Source: Verrucomicrobiales bacterium
GTDB taxonomy: Bacteria; Verrucomicrobiota; Verrucomicrobiia; Limisphaerales; J093
Direction of reading: 5' to 3'
Assembly (NCBI GenBank): GCA_024233305.1
Contig: JACKPV010000023.1
Coordinates: 372,001 to 436,000 of the forward strand
DNA length: 64,000 bases
Part shown: positions 35,613 to 43,474 of the stretch, piece by piece
How positions within the stretch are numbered: position 1 is the stretch's first letter
Layout of the letters: each line of letters begins with the position of its first letter
Made by a program: the position numbers and the translations under genes
The notes under the pieces: model-generated
Seen by the model: only the letters and a program-made list of their open reading frames with translations
What the model was told of the DNA's origin: nothing
The model's database searches: none

Positions 35613-35768
35613 GGTAGCCGCCGACGTGCAGTCGGCGCTGAAATCCGAGGGCCTGCGCGGGCTCGCCGATTCCGATCGGCAGTCACCTTTCGGTGAATTG
35701 TCGCCCTCGGCAGCAGGTGTCCGTATCCCTGCTGAATCATGCGCCGACTGCACGTTGGCGGCTGCGAG
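35613..35768. repeat. REP/MITE-like palindromic unit
   Basis: Two inverted copies of a short palindrome flank this unit: CGCCGAC-GTGCA-GTCGGCG (35619-35637) and CGCCGAC-TGCAC-GTTGGCG (35742-35760). Inside lie more pairings: CCGAGGGC (35645-35652) with GCCCTCGG (35703-35710), TCACC-TTTC-GGTGA and CAGCAGG/CCTGCTG. The whole can fold as one large cruciform with hairpin arms. It contains no gene. Confidence 0.8.
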
Positions 35769-35816
35769 TTGCGGTTTGGCTCGCTTTCCGCGGAACGGCG
35801 CCGGCATGCTCGCGAG

Positions 35817-37046
35817 ATGCAACGACTCACCTCCGTCCCGGCAACCGCCTTTGGCCGGCTGGCCGGCTGGCTGCTCGCCGTGTTGCCCGGTTTCCTTTCC
35901 GTCGCCACCGCCGGCGGCGGGTCTCCCACGCTCCCGGTTCTGGCGTGGCTCGGACCGCCGGCGGATCAAACCACTCCCGAGCGCTATCGCGAACTGGCGG
36001 ACGCCGGCTTCAACCACAGTTTTTCCGGCTTTCCCGACGCCGCCGCGATGACCCGCGCCCTCGACGTGGCGCAGGCCGCCGGAATCCGGTTGATGGTGAG
36101 TTGCCCGGAGTTGCGCGGTGATCCCGCGGAGACCGCGCGCCGGTTCAAGGACCATCCGGCGGTGGGCGGGTATTACCTCCGCGACGAACCGAACGCCTCC
36201 GCCTTCGAGGAACTCGGCGCCTGGGTGCGCCGCATTCGCGCAGTCGATGAGGTTCGCCCGTGCTACATCAACCTCTTTCCCACCTACGCGTCTCCGGCGC
36301 AGCTCGGCTCCGACTCCTACCGGGAGCACGTTGCCCGGTTCCTCGCCGAGGTCCCGGTGCAGGTACTGTCCTTCGACCATTACCCCATCCTCGGCGACCA
36401 GCTCCGGGAGGATTGGTACGAGAATCTCGAGATCATCGCCGAGGCCGCCCGCAAGGCGGGGAAGCCCTTCTGGGCGTTCGCGTTGGCGGTGGCGCACGAT
36501 CCCTATCCGGTGGCCACGGTCGCCGGGTTGCGGTTGCAGGTCTTCAGCGACCTGGCCTATGGCGCGCAGGCGATCCAGTATTTCACCTATTGGACGCCGC
36601 GGTCCTCGCGCTGGAATTTCCATGCCGCGCCCGTCGAGACCGACGGCACCCGCACCGCGGTCTACGATCGGGTGAAACAGGTCAACGCGGAGGCGCAATC
36701 GCTGGCGTCGGTGTTCGTCGGATCCGAGGTAATGGCGGTGGGCCATGCCGGTCCGTTGCCCCGGGGCACACGGGCTTTCACGCCGGAGGCACCGGTGACC
36801 GTCATTGACACGGGCGGCCACGGGGCGGTGGTTTCCCGGCTGCGCCAGGACGGTCACGAGTTCCTGGCAATCGTGAACCGCGACCTGCGCGAGGCGATGT
36901 CGCTGCGCCTGGAGTTCGAACCGGATGCCCGGATCGAGCATTGGCGGAAGGCCGGGGACTGGGAGGTCGCGGCGGCGACGGCGTATGCGGACCGGGTCGA
37001 GCCGGGTGACATTCGCGTGTTCCGCTGGTCGCCCGGCAAACCGTAG
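35817..37046 (+). CDS. Secreted TIM-barrel glycosidase-like protein
   Basis: A 409-residue exported protein if started at ATG 35817, which gives a signal peptide (AFGRLAGWLLAVLPGFLSVA). The body looks like a beta/alpha-barrel related to beta-galactosidase/GH42- or GH5-like folds: ADAGFNHSFSGFPDAAAMTR ALDVAQAAGIRLMVS, HPAVGGYYLRDEPNASAFEE (Asp-Glu at a strand end, a good acid/base candidate), VQVLSFDHYPILGD and GAQAIQYFTYWTP. A small C-terminal beta domain follows. No standard GH signature is complete, so the substrate and even catalysis are uncertain. It lies 103 bp before the alpha-galactosidase gene on the same strand, suggesting a shared role in sugar use. Confidence 0.68.
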   Translation: MQRLTSVPATAFGRLAGWLLAVLPGFLSVATAGGGSPTLPVLAWLGPPADQTTPERYRELADAGFNHSFSGFPDAAAMTRALDVAQAAGIRLMVSCPELRGDPAETARRFKDHPAVGGYYLRDEPNASAFEELGAWVRRIRAVDEVRPCYINLFPTYASPAQLGSDSYREHVARFLAEVPVQVLSFDHYPILGDQLREDWYENLEIIAEAARKAGKPFWAFALAVAHDPYPVATVAGLRLQVFSDLAYGAQAIQYFTYWTPRSSRWNFHAAPVETDGTRTAVYDRVKQVNAEAQSLASVFVGSEVMAVGHAGPLPRGTRAFTPEAPVTVIDTGGHGAVVSRLRQDGHEFLAIVNRDLREAMSLRLEFEPDARIEHWRKAGDWEVAAATAYADRVEPGDIRVFRWSPGKP

Positions 37047-37149
37047 GCGAGCCGGGAAGCGCGGCGGCAACGCCGGTCTTGGGACCGTCTTCGGATGCGG
37101 AAAACGAAGAATGTCATTCGGCGCGGTTTTCGCCTACGCTGAACACATC

Positions 37150-39162
37150 ATGAATGCTCCCTCCCCGCTCTGGCTCGCGCTGTGCGTCCTGGCAGGTATT
37201 GGCGGGACCGGCAGGGGTTGGGCCGTCACCGCCGAGCGGTCCGAACTGGAGCAGGCCGTGCGTTGGGTCGCCGGGCATTTCGCCACCGCGGAACAACTGC
37301 CATTCCGCTTCACTTACGGGGGCAAATCCTCGGTGGACCTGCTGCCGCAATGGCGGCTTTCACGGGGCGAGCGTCCGCTGGGGGGTGGGCGCACCGAACG
37401 CACCCTGCGCTTCCTCGATCCGGACACCGGCCTCGAGGTGCGGTGTGTGGCGGTGGAATACCGCGACTTTCCGACCGTCGAATGGACGGTGCATTTCCAG
37501 AATACTGGACCGCGGGATACACCGGTGATGGCTGACATCTGGAGTCTCGCTACGCGGCTGGACCTGCCCGCCTCATCGGCTGCGGTGCTCCATCACTTCC
37601 GCGGCAGTCCGTGCACGGCGAACGACTTCGAGCCCTTCGAAACCCCGCTGCCCGTCGGGGCTTCCCGTCGCATCACCGCCGCCGGCGGACGCCCGACCAA
37701 CAGCGATCTGCCGTGCTTCAACCTGGCGGGCCCCGGGTTGGGCTGGATTGTGGTGGTGGGCTGGCCCGGACAGTGGGCAGCGGAGTTTGCGCGCGAACCT
37801 TCCGGCGACGTGCGCGTGACGGCCGGCCAGGAAACGACCCGGTTCACCCTGCGTCCCGGCGAGTCCGTGCGGACGCCGTTGATGGTGGTGCAATTCTGGG
37901 AAGGGGACTGGATCCGCGCCCAGAACGTCTGGCGACGATGGATGATCGAGCACAATCTGCCGCGCCCGGGCGGGCGGCTTCCGCCGGTGCAGATGGCGGC
38001 GTGCAGCTCGCATCAGTTCGGCGAGATGATCCACGCCAACACGGCCAACCAGCGGCAGTTCATCGACCGCTATCTTGAGGAACGGCTCGGCCTCGATTAC
38101 TGGTGGATGGACGCGGGCTGGTATCCCTGCGAAGGCGAATGGCCGCGCACCGGCACCTGGGAGGTGGACACCAACCGGTTCCCCGGCGGCCTGCGTCCCA
38201 TCACCGATCATGCCCGCGCCCGCGGGGTGAAGAGCATCGTCTGGTTCGAACCGGAGCGCGTCCACGCCGGCACCTGGCTGGCGGAGAACCATCCCGAGTG
38301 GATTCTCGGCGGAAGCGGGGGCGGCCTGTTGAACCTCGGCAACCCTGAGGCCCGCGAATGGTTGACCGATCACGTCGACCGGCTGCTTACCGACCAGGGC
38401 ATCGACCTCTACCGCCAGGATTTCAACCTGGATCCGCTGCCCTGCTGGCAGGCCAACGACGCCGGGGACCGGCACGGCATCACGGAGAACCACCATGTGA
38501 CCGGCTACCTCGCCTATTGGGACGAACTGCGTCGGCGGCATCCAAACCTGCTGATCGATTCGTGCGCCTCGGGCGGACGGCGCAACGACCTCGAGACCAT
38601 GCGCCGCGCGGTGCCGTTGTTGCGCAGCGATTACATCATGGAGCCGGTGGGCAACCAGGGCCACACCTACGGTCTCTCCTTCTGGCTGCCCTACCAGGGG
38701 ACCGGCACCGGCTCGCGGGAGCTTTCGCCGTACCTCCTCCGCAGCACAATGGTGACGCACTTCACCGCCTGCTTTGACGTCCGTCGACCAGACCTGGATT
38801 ACGCCATGCTCCGTCGCGTCCTCGGCCAATGGCGGGAGTACGCGCCGTGTTACTTCGGAGACTACTACCCGCTGACGTCCTATAGTCTCGAAGCCACGGC
38901 CTGGATGGCCTGGCAATTCGATCTGCCACAGGAGGGCCGGGGCGTGGTGCAGGCGTTTCGGCGCGACCGGAGCGCCGACGAATGCGTCGTTTTCCGGTTG
39001 TCGGGATTGGACACGAAAGCCCGGTACCTCTGCACCGATCTCGACTCCGGCATCGCCCGGTCGCGGTCCGGAGAGGAACTGGAAACAACCGGTCTCCCCG
39101 TGGCCATTCCGCAACAACCCGGTGACGCCGTGATCGTCTACCGAAAGGTCCCCAACCCCTGA
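37150..39162 (+). CDS. Secreted GH36 alpha-galactosidase
   Basis: A 670-residue glycoside hydrolase with a signal peptide (PLWLALCVLAGIGGTGRGWA). Residues about 30-270 form the N-terminal beta-supersandwich; the (beta/alpha)8 barrel follows with DYWWMDAGWYP (316-326), VKSIVWFEPERV (360-371), nucleophile Asp424 in YRQDFN (family Y-x-K/R-x-D-x-N), SCASGGRRND (471-480) and acid/base Asp494 in LLRSDY. These match the GH-D clan. It would release terminal alpha-galactose from oligosaccharides or galactomannan in the periplasm or outside. An open frame continues upstream, but ATG 37150 is chosen for the signal peptide. FAD oxidoreductase gene follows after 25 bp. Confidence 0.92.
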   Translation: MNAPSPLWLALCVLAGIGGTGRGWAVTAERSELEQAVRWVAGHFATAEQLPFRFTYGGKSSVDLLPQWRLSRGERPLGGGRTERTLRFLDPDTGLEVRCVAVEYRDFPTVEWTVHFQNTGPRDTPVMADIWSLATRLDLPASSAAVLHHFRGSPCTANDFEPFETPLPVGASRRITAAGGRPTNSDLPCFNLAGPGLGWIVVVGWPGQWAAEFAREPSGDVRVTAGQETTRFTLRPGESVRTPLMVVQFWEGDWIRAQNVWRRWMIEHNLPRPGGRLPPVQMAACSSHQFGEMIHANTANQRQFIDRYLEERLGLDYWWMDAGWYPCEGEWPRTGTWEVDTNRFPGGLRPITDHARARGVKSIVWFEPERVHAGTWLAENHPEWILGGSGGGLLNLGNPEAREWLTDHVDRLLTDQGIDLYRQDFNLDPLPCWQANDAGDRHGITENHHVTGYLAYWDELRRRHPNLLIDSCASGGRRNDLETMRRAVPLLRSDYIMEPVGNQGHTYGLSFWLPYQGTGTGSRELSPYLLRSTMVTHFTACFDVRRPDLDYAMLRRVLGQWREYAPCYFGDYYPLTSYSLEATAWMAWQFDLPQEGRGVVQAFRRDRSADECVVFRLSGLDTKARYLCTDLDSGIARSRSGEELETTGLPVAIPQQPGDAVIVYRKVPNP

Positions 39163-39187
39163 ATTCCGACTCCTCCATCCCAGCGCC

Positions 39188-40849
39188 ATGACCCCCATGC
39201 AACGAATCCTCCTCCCCCTCCTCGCCGGCCTCACCCTCGCGACGGCGCACGCGGCCGCCCCGGTCTACGACGTCGTGGTTTACGGCGGCACTTCCGGTGG
39301 CGTCGCCGCGGCGGTACAGGCGCGCCGCATGGGGCGGACGGTCCTGCTGATCGAACCCTCGCGCCGCCTCGGGGGCCTGACCAGCGGCGGGCTGGGCCAG
39401 ACGGACATCGGCAACAAGGCCGCCATCGGGGGATTGGCCCGGCGGTTCTACCGGGCGGTTCGCGAGCACTACGAGGATCCCGCCGCCTGGAAATGGCAGA
39501 CGGCAGCCGAATACCGCGACGGCGGCCAGACCCGCACCGCTGCGGGCGAGGATGCGATGTGGACCTTCGAGCCCGGCGTCGCGTTGAAGATTTACGAAGA
39601 CTGGGTGCGGACGCATCAGGTCGAGGTCGCGTACGAGGAGCGGCTCGACCGGTCGGGCGGCGTGGCCCTCACCCGGTCCATCCCGTGGCGCATTCTCTCG
39701 ATCCGCCTGGAATCGGGCCGGACCGTGCGCGGGAAGATGTTCATCGACGCCACCTACGAGGGCGACCTCATGGCCGCGGCGAACGTCAGCTGCACCGTCG
39801 GTCGGGAGGCGAATGCCCGATACGCGGAGACCCTGAACGGCGTCCAGACCCGGCAGGCGCGGTATCACCAGTTCGCGGACGGCGTCGATCCCTACGTCGT
39901 CCCCGGCCAGCCTGAATCCGGTTTGCTGCCGTTTCTCGATCCGGACGGGCCGGGCGAGGAAGGCGCCGGCGACCACCGCGTGCAGGCCTATTGCTTCCGG
40001 ATGTGCCTCACCGATCACCCGGACAACCGCATCCCCTTCGAGCAGCCGGCCGGCTACGATCCGCTTTGGTACGAACTGCTCCTGCGCAACTTCGAGGCTG
40101 GCGAACGCGGCATGCCCTGGATCAACTCCGCCATGCCCAACCGGAAGACCGACACCAACAATCGCACGGGATTCTCGACCGATTTCATCGGTCAGAACGA
40201 CGCCTATCCCGAGGCCTCCTACGCGGAGCGCGCGCACATCGTGGCCCAACATCGTCTCTACCAGCAGGGATTGATGTGGACCCTCGCCAACCACCCGCGC
40301 GTGCCCGACCAGATCCGCAACGAAGTCGCGCGCTGGGGTATGTGCCGGGATGAATTCGTCGAAGGCCAGGGGTGGCAGGACCAACTCTACGTCCGCGAAG
40401 CCCGGCGCCTGGTGGGCGATTACGTCATGACCCAGCACCATTGCCAGGGACGCGCGGTCGCTGATGATCCGGTGGGGCTCGCGGCGTACGGCATGGATTC
40501 CCACAACGTCCAACGCTACGTGGACGCAGACGGGTACGCGCGCAACGAGGGCGACGTCGAGGTGGGCGGCTTTTCGCCGTATCCGGTCAGCTACCGGTCC
40601 ATCGTGCCGAAAGCGCGGGAATGCGCGAACCTCCTGGTGCCCGTCTGCCTGTCCGCCTCGCACATCGCCTTCGGTTCGATCCGCATGGAACCGGTCTTCA
40701 TGGTGCTTGGCCAGTCTGCCGCGACGGCCGCGGTGCAGGCGATCGAGGAGGACACTCCGGTGCAGGCGATCAACTACGCCCGCTTGCGCGAACGCCTCGT
40801 GGCGGATGACCAGGTTCTGGTCTGGAAGCAGTCGGCGGCGGCAAACTGA
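39188..40849 (+). CDS. Exported FAD-dependent oxidoreductase
   Basis: A 553-residue protein of the FAD_oxidored (xanthan-lyase-like) family. A signal peptide (ILLPLLAGLTLATAHAAA) is followed by the dinucleotide-binding strand VYDVVVYGGTSGGVAAAVQA (GGTSGG at 33-38), EPSRRLGGLTSGGLGQTD, the conserved FIDATYEGDLMAAANVSCTV in the middle, and a C-terminal FAD-contact stretch ARECANLLVPVCLSASHIAF. Members are common next to carbohydrate-active enzymes in Verrucomicrobia and Planctomycetes, but their substrates are mostly unknown. Being placed 25 bp after the alpha-galactosidase gene points to oxidation of a sugar-derived compound. Confidence 0.87.
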   Translation: MTPMQRILLPLLAGLTLATAHAAAPVYDVVVYGGTSGGVAAAVQARRMGRTVLLIEPSRRLGGLTSGGLGQTDIGNKAAIGGLARRFYRAVREHYEDPAAWKWQTAAEYRDGGQTRTAAGEDAMWTFEPGVALKIYEDWVRTHQVEVAYEERLDRSGGVALTRSIPWRILSIRLESGRTVRGKMFIDATYEGDLMAAANVSCTVGREANARYAETLNGVQTRQARYHQFADGVDPYVVPGQPESGLLPFLDPDGPGEEGAGDHRVQAYCFRMCLTDHPDNRIPFEQPAGYDPLWYELLLRNFEAGERGMPWINSAMPNRKTDTNNRTGFSTDFIGQNDAYPEASYAERAHIVAQHRLYQQGLMWTLANHPRVPDQIRNEVARWGMCRDEFVEGQGWQDQLYVREARRLVGDYVMTQHHCQGRAVADDPVGLAAYGMDSHNVQRYVDADGYARNEGDVEVGGFSPYPVSYRSIVPKARECANLLVPVCLSASHIAFGSIRMEPVFMVLGQSAATAAVQAIEEDTPVQAINYARLRERLVADDQVLVWKQSAAAN

Positions 40850-40888
40850 ACCCCTCGCGCGAACCGGCCTACCGGATGCCGACGGAGG

Positions 40889-41458
40889 CTACCGCGGCTC
40901 GTTGCCCGGCTTCCACTTGATGTTGCAGCCCATGCTCGGCTTCTGCGCCGCCGGCGCCGGTCGCCCGGTCAGCACGGCCTCAAGCGCCGCCCGAAGGTCG
41001 CGTCCGGTCACCGGCACGCTGTTACCGGGCCGGCTCTCGTCCAGCTGCCCCCGGTAAACCAGCCGCCGTTCGCCATCGAACAGGAAGAAGTCCGGCGTGC
41101 ATGCTGCCCGGTAAGCCCGGGCCACGGTCTGGGTCTCGTCGAACAGATACGGAAACGTGTAGCCCGCCGCCACGACCTCCGCGGCCATTCGCTCCGGACT
41201 GTCGTCGGGATGGTTGGCCACGTCGTTGCTGTTGATCGCCACCATGGCCACCCCGCGAGCCTGGTAGTCCCGTCCGAGGGCGGCGAGTTCGGCGCGGATG
41301 TGTTTCACGTAGGGGCAGTGGTTGCAGATGAACATCACCAACAACGCGGGGCGATCCGCGAGGTCAGCCAGCGAAACCACCTTCCCGCCGGTGTCCGGGA
41401 GCGCGAACGCCGGGGCGGGCGTTCCCAAGGGTAGCATGGTCGAGGGCGTCAATGCCAT
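40889..41458 (-). CDS. Thioredoxin-fold redoxin (AhpC/TSA or TlpA-like)
   Basis: A 189-residue thioredoxin-fold protein from ATG 41458. Opening MLPLGTPAPAFALPDTGGKV is the AhpC/redoxin start; the active site is CNHCPY (Cys45, Cys48), and the conserved cis-Pro region is AACTPDFFLFDGERRLVYRG. The CNHCPYVKHI form is typical of the PRX-like2/redoxin group of unknown partner. No signal peptide is clear; an in-frame upstream start would add 16 residues without helping. It is convergent with the FAD oxidoreductase gene. Confidence 0.85.
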   Translation of the reverse strand: MALTPSTMLPLGTPAPAFALPDTGGKVVSLADLADRPALLVMFICNHCPYVKHIRAELAALGRDYQARGVAMVAINSNDVANHPDDSPERMAAEVVAAGYTFPYLFDETQTVARAYRAACTPDFFLFDGERRLVYRGQLDESRPGNSVPVTGRDLRAALEAVLTGRPAPAAQKPSMGCNIKWKPGNEPR

Positions 41459-41542
41459 GCGCGCGAACCTGCCCGCCGCACCGACGACCTGTCCAGAGCA
41501 AATCACTGTTCGACGCCCGCGGGATGACGCCGTCGGCCCGGA

Positions 41543-42571
41543 TCAGGGTTCCGCGGACCGAACGACGGTCACCCGCCCCTCCGCGTCGAACATGACCGGA
41601 AAAATCCCCGGCCGCTCGCGCCACGGCCCGCCGTTGTCGCTGCCAAAGTAGGTGGACCACCAGCCACCGTCGCCGTCCTGAAAGAACATGTTGTGACCGG
41701 CATGGGGCAGGGCCTCATAGCGGGCGCCGTACGGACCGAAGAGATTGGTGGAAGTCGCAATCGTGCAACTGTAGCGACCCTCGAAGTTCTCCGCGCAGAC
41801 CAGGTGGTAACGCCCGTTGACCTTGAACAGGAACATGCCCTCGTAGCCGACGTGATCGAACGAGTCCGGGCCGAAGATGCCGGCACACAGACCCGAGTGG
41901 TGGCGGGGGTTGGGATCTGGGGTGGTCGTCCGCAGCCAACGGTAGGGCTCGGCCAGCCCGCTCAGGTCGGACTTCATCCGGGCGATCTTGCCACAGTGCC
42001 AGAGGAAGTAGACCTCGCCGCCATCCTCGAACAGCGAGGCGTCGATCTCGTCGCCGATGCGCGCCCCGGGTTGGACGTCGACATAGGGGCCCTCGGGGCG
42101 CCCGGAGGTGCTGCGCAGCAGGCCGCAGCCGGAGGTTTTGCCCGTGCCATCCCAGCCGGGCAGGCTGTAGGTCAGCCAGAACGTGCCACGGAGATAATGC
42201 ACCTCGGGGGCCCAGAGCGGCTTGCGCTTGGCGAGGTAAGGCTGGTGCCAGGGGCTTGCTCCGTATTTCCACACGAACCCAAGCGGTTCCCAGGTCTCGA
42301 GGTCCGGCGATTTCCAGAGCTTGATGCCCTCGTTGAAGTCCCAGAAGGGCTCGACCGTGCCGGTCAAATACCAGATTCCATCCGGCCCGCGGCAGATCGA
42401 GGTATCGCGAAGCGGCACGTCCAGCAACCGTCGCAAGCCGGGGAGCGGCCCCGGGGGAACCGTTTCGGGATGATCGGCCGCGGCGACAACGACCGAAAAC
42501 CCGAGGGAAAAAACGAGTCCGGCCACCAGACCCGGACGGCGCGGGACCTTTCCGCCAAGCATTGATCGCAT
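41543..42571 (-). CDS. Secreted GH43-like glycoside hydrolase
   Basis: A 342-residue protein with a signal peptide (LVAGLVFSLGFSVVVAAA). Five-bladed propeller features of GH43 are visible: base Asp candidate in LRDTSICRGPDGIWYLTGTV, KLWKSPDLETWEPLG, KPLWAPEVHYLRGTFWLTYS (pKa-modulating position) and IGDEIDASLFEDGGEVYFLW, followed by HNMFFQDGDGGWWSTYFGSD. The acid Glu is not certain to me; candidates lie in EIDASLFED or YEGMFLFK. Activity on arabinan, xylan or galactan is possible. Start may be ATG 42571 or 42562. The metallopeptidase gene ends 13 bp upstream on the same strand. Confidence 0.82.
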   Translation of the reverse strand: MRSMLGGKVPRRPGLVAGLVFSLGFSVVVAAADHPETVPPGPLPGLRRLLDVPLRDTSICRGPDGIWYLTGTVEPFWDFNEGIKLWKSPDLETWEPLGFVWKYGASPWHQPYLAKRKPLWAPEVHYLRGTFWLTYSLPGWDGTGKTSGCGLLRSTSGRPEGPYVDVQPGARIGDEIDASLFEDGGEVYFLWHCGKIARMKSDLSGLAEPYRWLRTTTPDPNPRHHSGLCAGIFGPDSFDHVGYEGMFLFKVNGRYHLVCAENFEGRYSCTIATSTNLFGPYGARYEALPHAGHNMFFQDGDGGWWSTYFGSDNGGPWRERPGIFPVMFDAEGRVTVVRSAEP

Positions 42572-42584
42572 GGCGCGGAGCCTG

Positions 42585-43310
42585 TCAGGAATCGTCGCCG
42601 AAAGCCCGCGCAATCATCACCAATCGGAGCAGCTCGAGAACGGAGCTGATCAAGGCCGCCACGTAGGTGAGCGCCGCGGCGTTCAGCACCCGGCTGACGG
42701 CCGGCGCCTCGGTGTCGCGCACGATGCCCAGGGCGACCAGGGCCTGTTTGGCCCGGCGGCTTGCGTCGAACTCGACCGGCAGGGTGACGAGCTGAAAGAA
42801 AGTGACGACCGCGTAGGCCCCGATGGCGAACGGCAGCACCCGCGCGAACAGCGCCGGCGCCAGCATCCCGAACATCGTCAGCAGCATGCCGCCGAAGAAG
42901 ATGATGAAGAAAATCCGGGTGGCGAAGCTGGTGGCCGGCACGAGCGCCATGCGCAGTTGCAGCGGCGCATAGGCGGCCTGATGCTGCAACGCGTGGCCCG
43001 CCTCGTGGGCCGCCACCCCAACCGCCGCGAGGGACCGTCCCCGGAAGTTTGCCTCCGACAGGAACAACGCCCGCTTCGACGGATCGTAGTGGTCGGTCAG
43101 TTGGCCCGGCACCATGTCGACGGTGACCTGACGAAGCCCCGCCCGGTCGAGAATGATCCGCGCGGCCTCGGCGCCGCTGACCCCCGAATCCACGCCCTGA
43201 CGGGAGTAGCGCTGATAAGTCGCCATGAGCTTCATCTGAGCGTACAGCCCGAGCAACAGGCCTGGTAGTAGCAACCAGTCCCACGGCATGAAGAAGAATC
43301 CGAGTATCAT
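42585..43310 (-). CDS. Zinc-dependent membrane metallopeptidase, YugP family
   Basis: A 241-residue integral membrane protein. An N-terminal helix (WDWLLLPGLLLGLYAQMKL) is followed by a cytoplasmic or peripheral domain with the zinc motif HEAGHALQH (His102, Glu103, His106), then three or four more helices (FFIIFFGGMLLTMFGMLAPA, LPFAIGAYAVVTFFQLVTLP, LTYVAALISSVLELLRLVMI). The phrase LPVEFDASRRAKQAL at residue about 180 is characteristic of the YugP/DUF-type peptidases. The physiological substrate is unknown. Length is normal (about 225-240 aa). Confidence 0.9.
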   Translation of the reverse strand: MILGFFFMPWDWLLLPGLLLGLYAQMKLMATYQRYSRQGVDSGVSGAEAARIILDRAGLRQVTVDMVPGQLTDHYDPSKRALFLSEANFRGRSLAAVGVAAHEAGHALQHQAAYAPLQLRMALVPATSFATRIFFIIFFGGMLLTMFGMLAPALFARVLPFAIGAYAVVTFFQLVTLPVEFDASRRAKQALVALGIVRDTEAPAVSRVLNAAALTYVAALISSVLELLRLVMIARAFGDDS

Positions 43311-43405
43311 CGTTTGGCCCGTTCGTTTCGCCGACGGGACCGATCCCGTCGTCGGCCAACAGTAGCGTAAACCCCGCCTTCTTCAACCACTCACCTCAGC
43401 AGGGC

Positions 43406-43442
43406 AAAACGGCCCGTCCGGCAGCGCGCCGGACAGGCCGTT
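43406..43442 (-). terminator. Rho-independent terminator for the duplicated-module secreted protein gene
   Basis: Read on the minus strand, a stem of about 14 bp with one mismatch (AACGGCCTGTCCGGC, loop GCGCT, GCCGGACGGGCCGTTTT) lies 33 bp after the stop codon at 43475 and ends in four T. Confidence 0.82.
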
Positions 43443-43474
43443 GAGCGTCGGGATCCAGGTAATCGGGCCCGGGG

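Noticed and set aside
38762..40663. Minus-strand open frame (633 codons) opposite the alpha-galactosidase and FAD oxidoreductase genes
   Set aside because: It spans two real genes and their junction, with no motif of its own.
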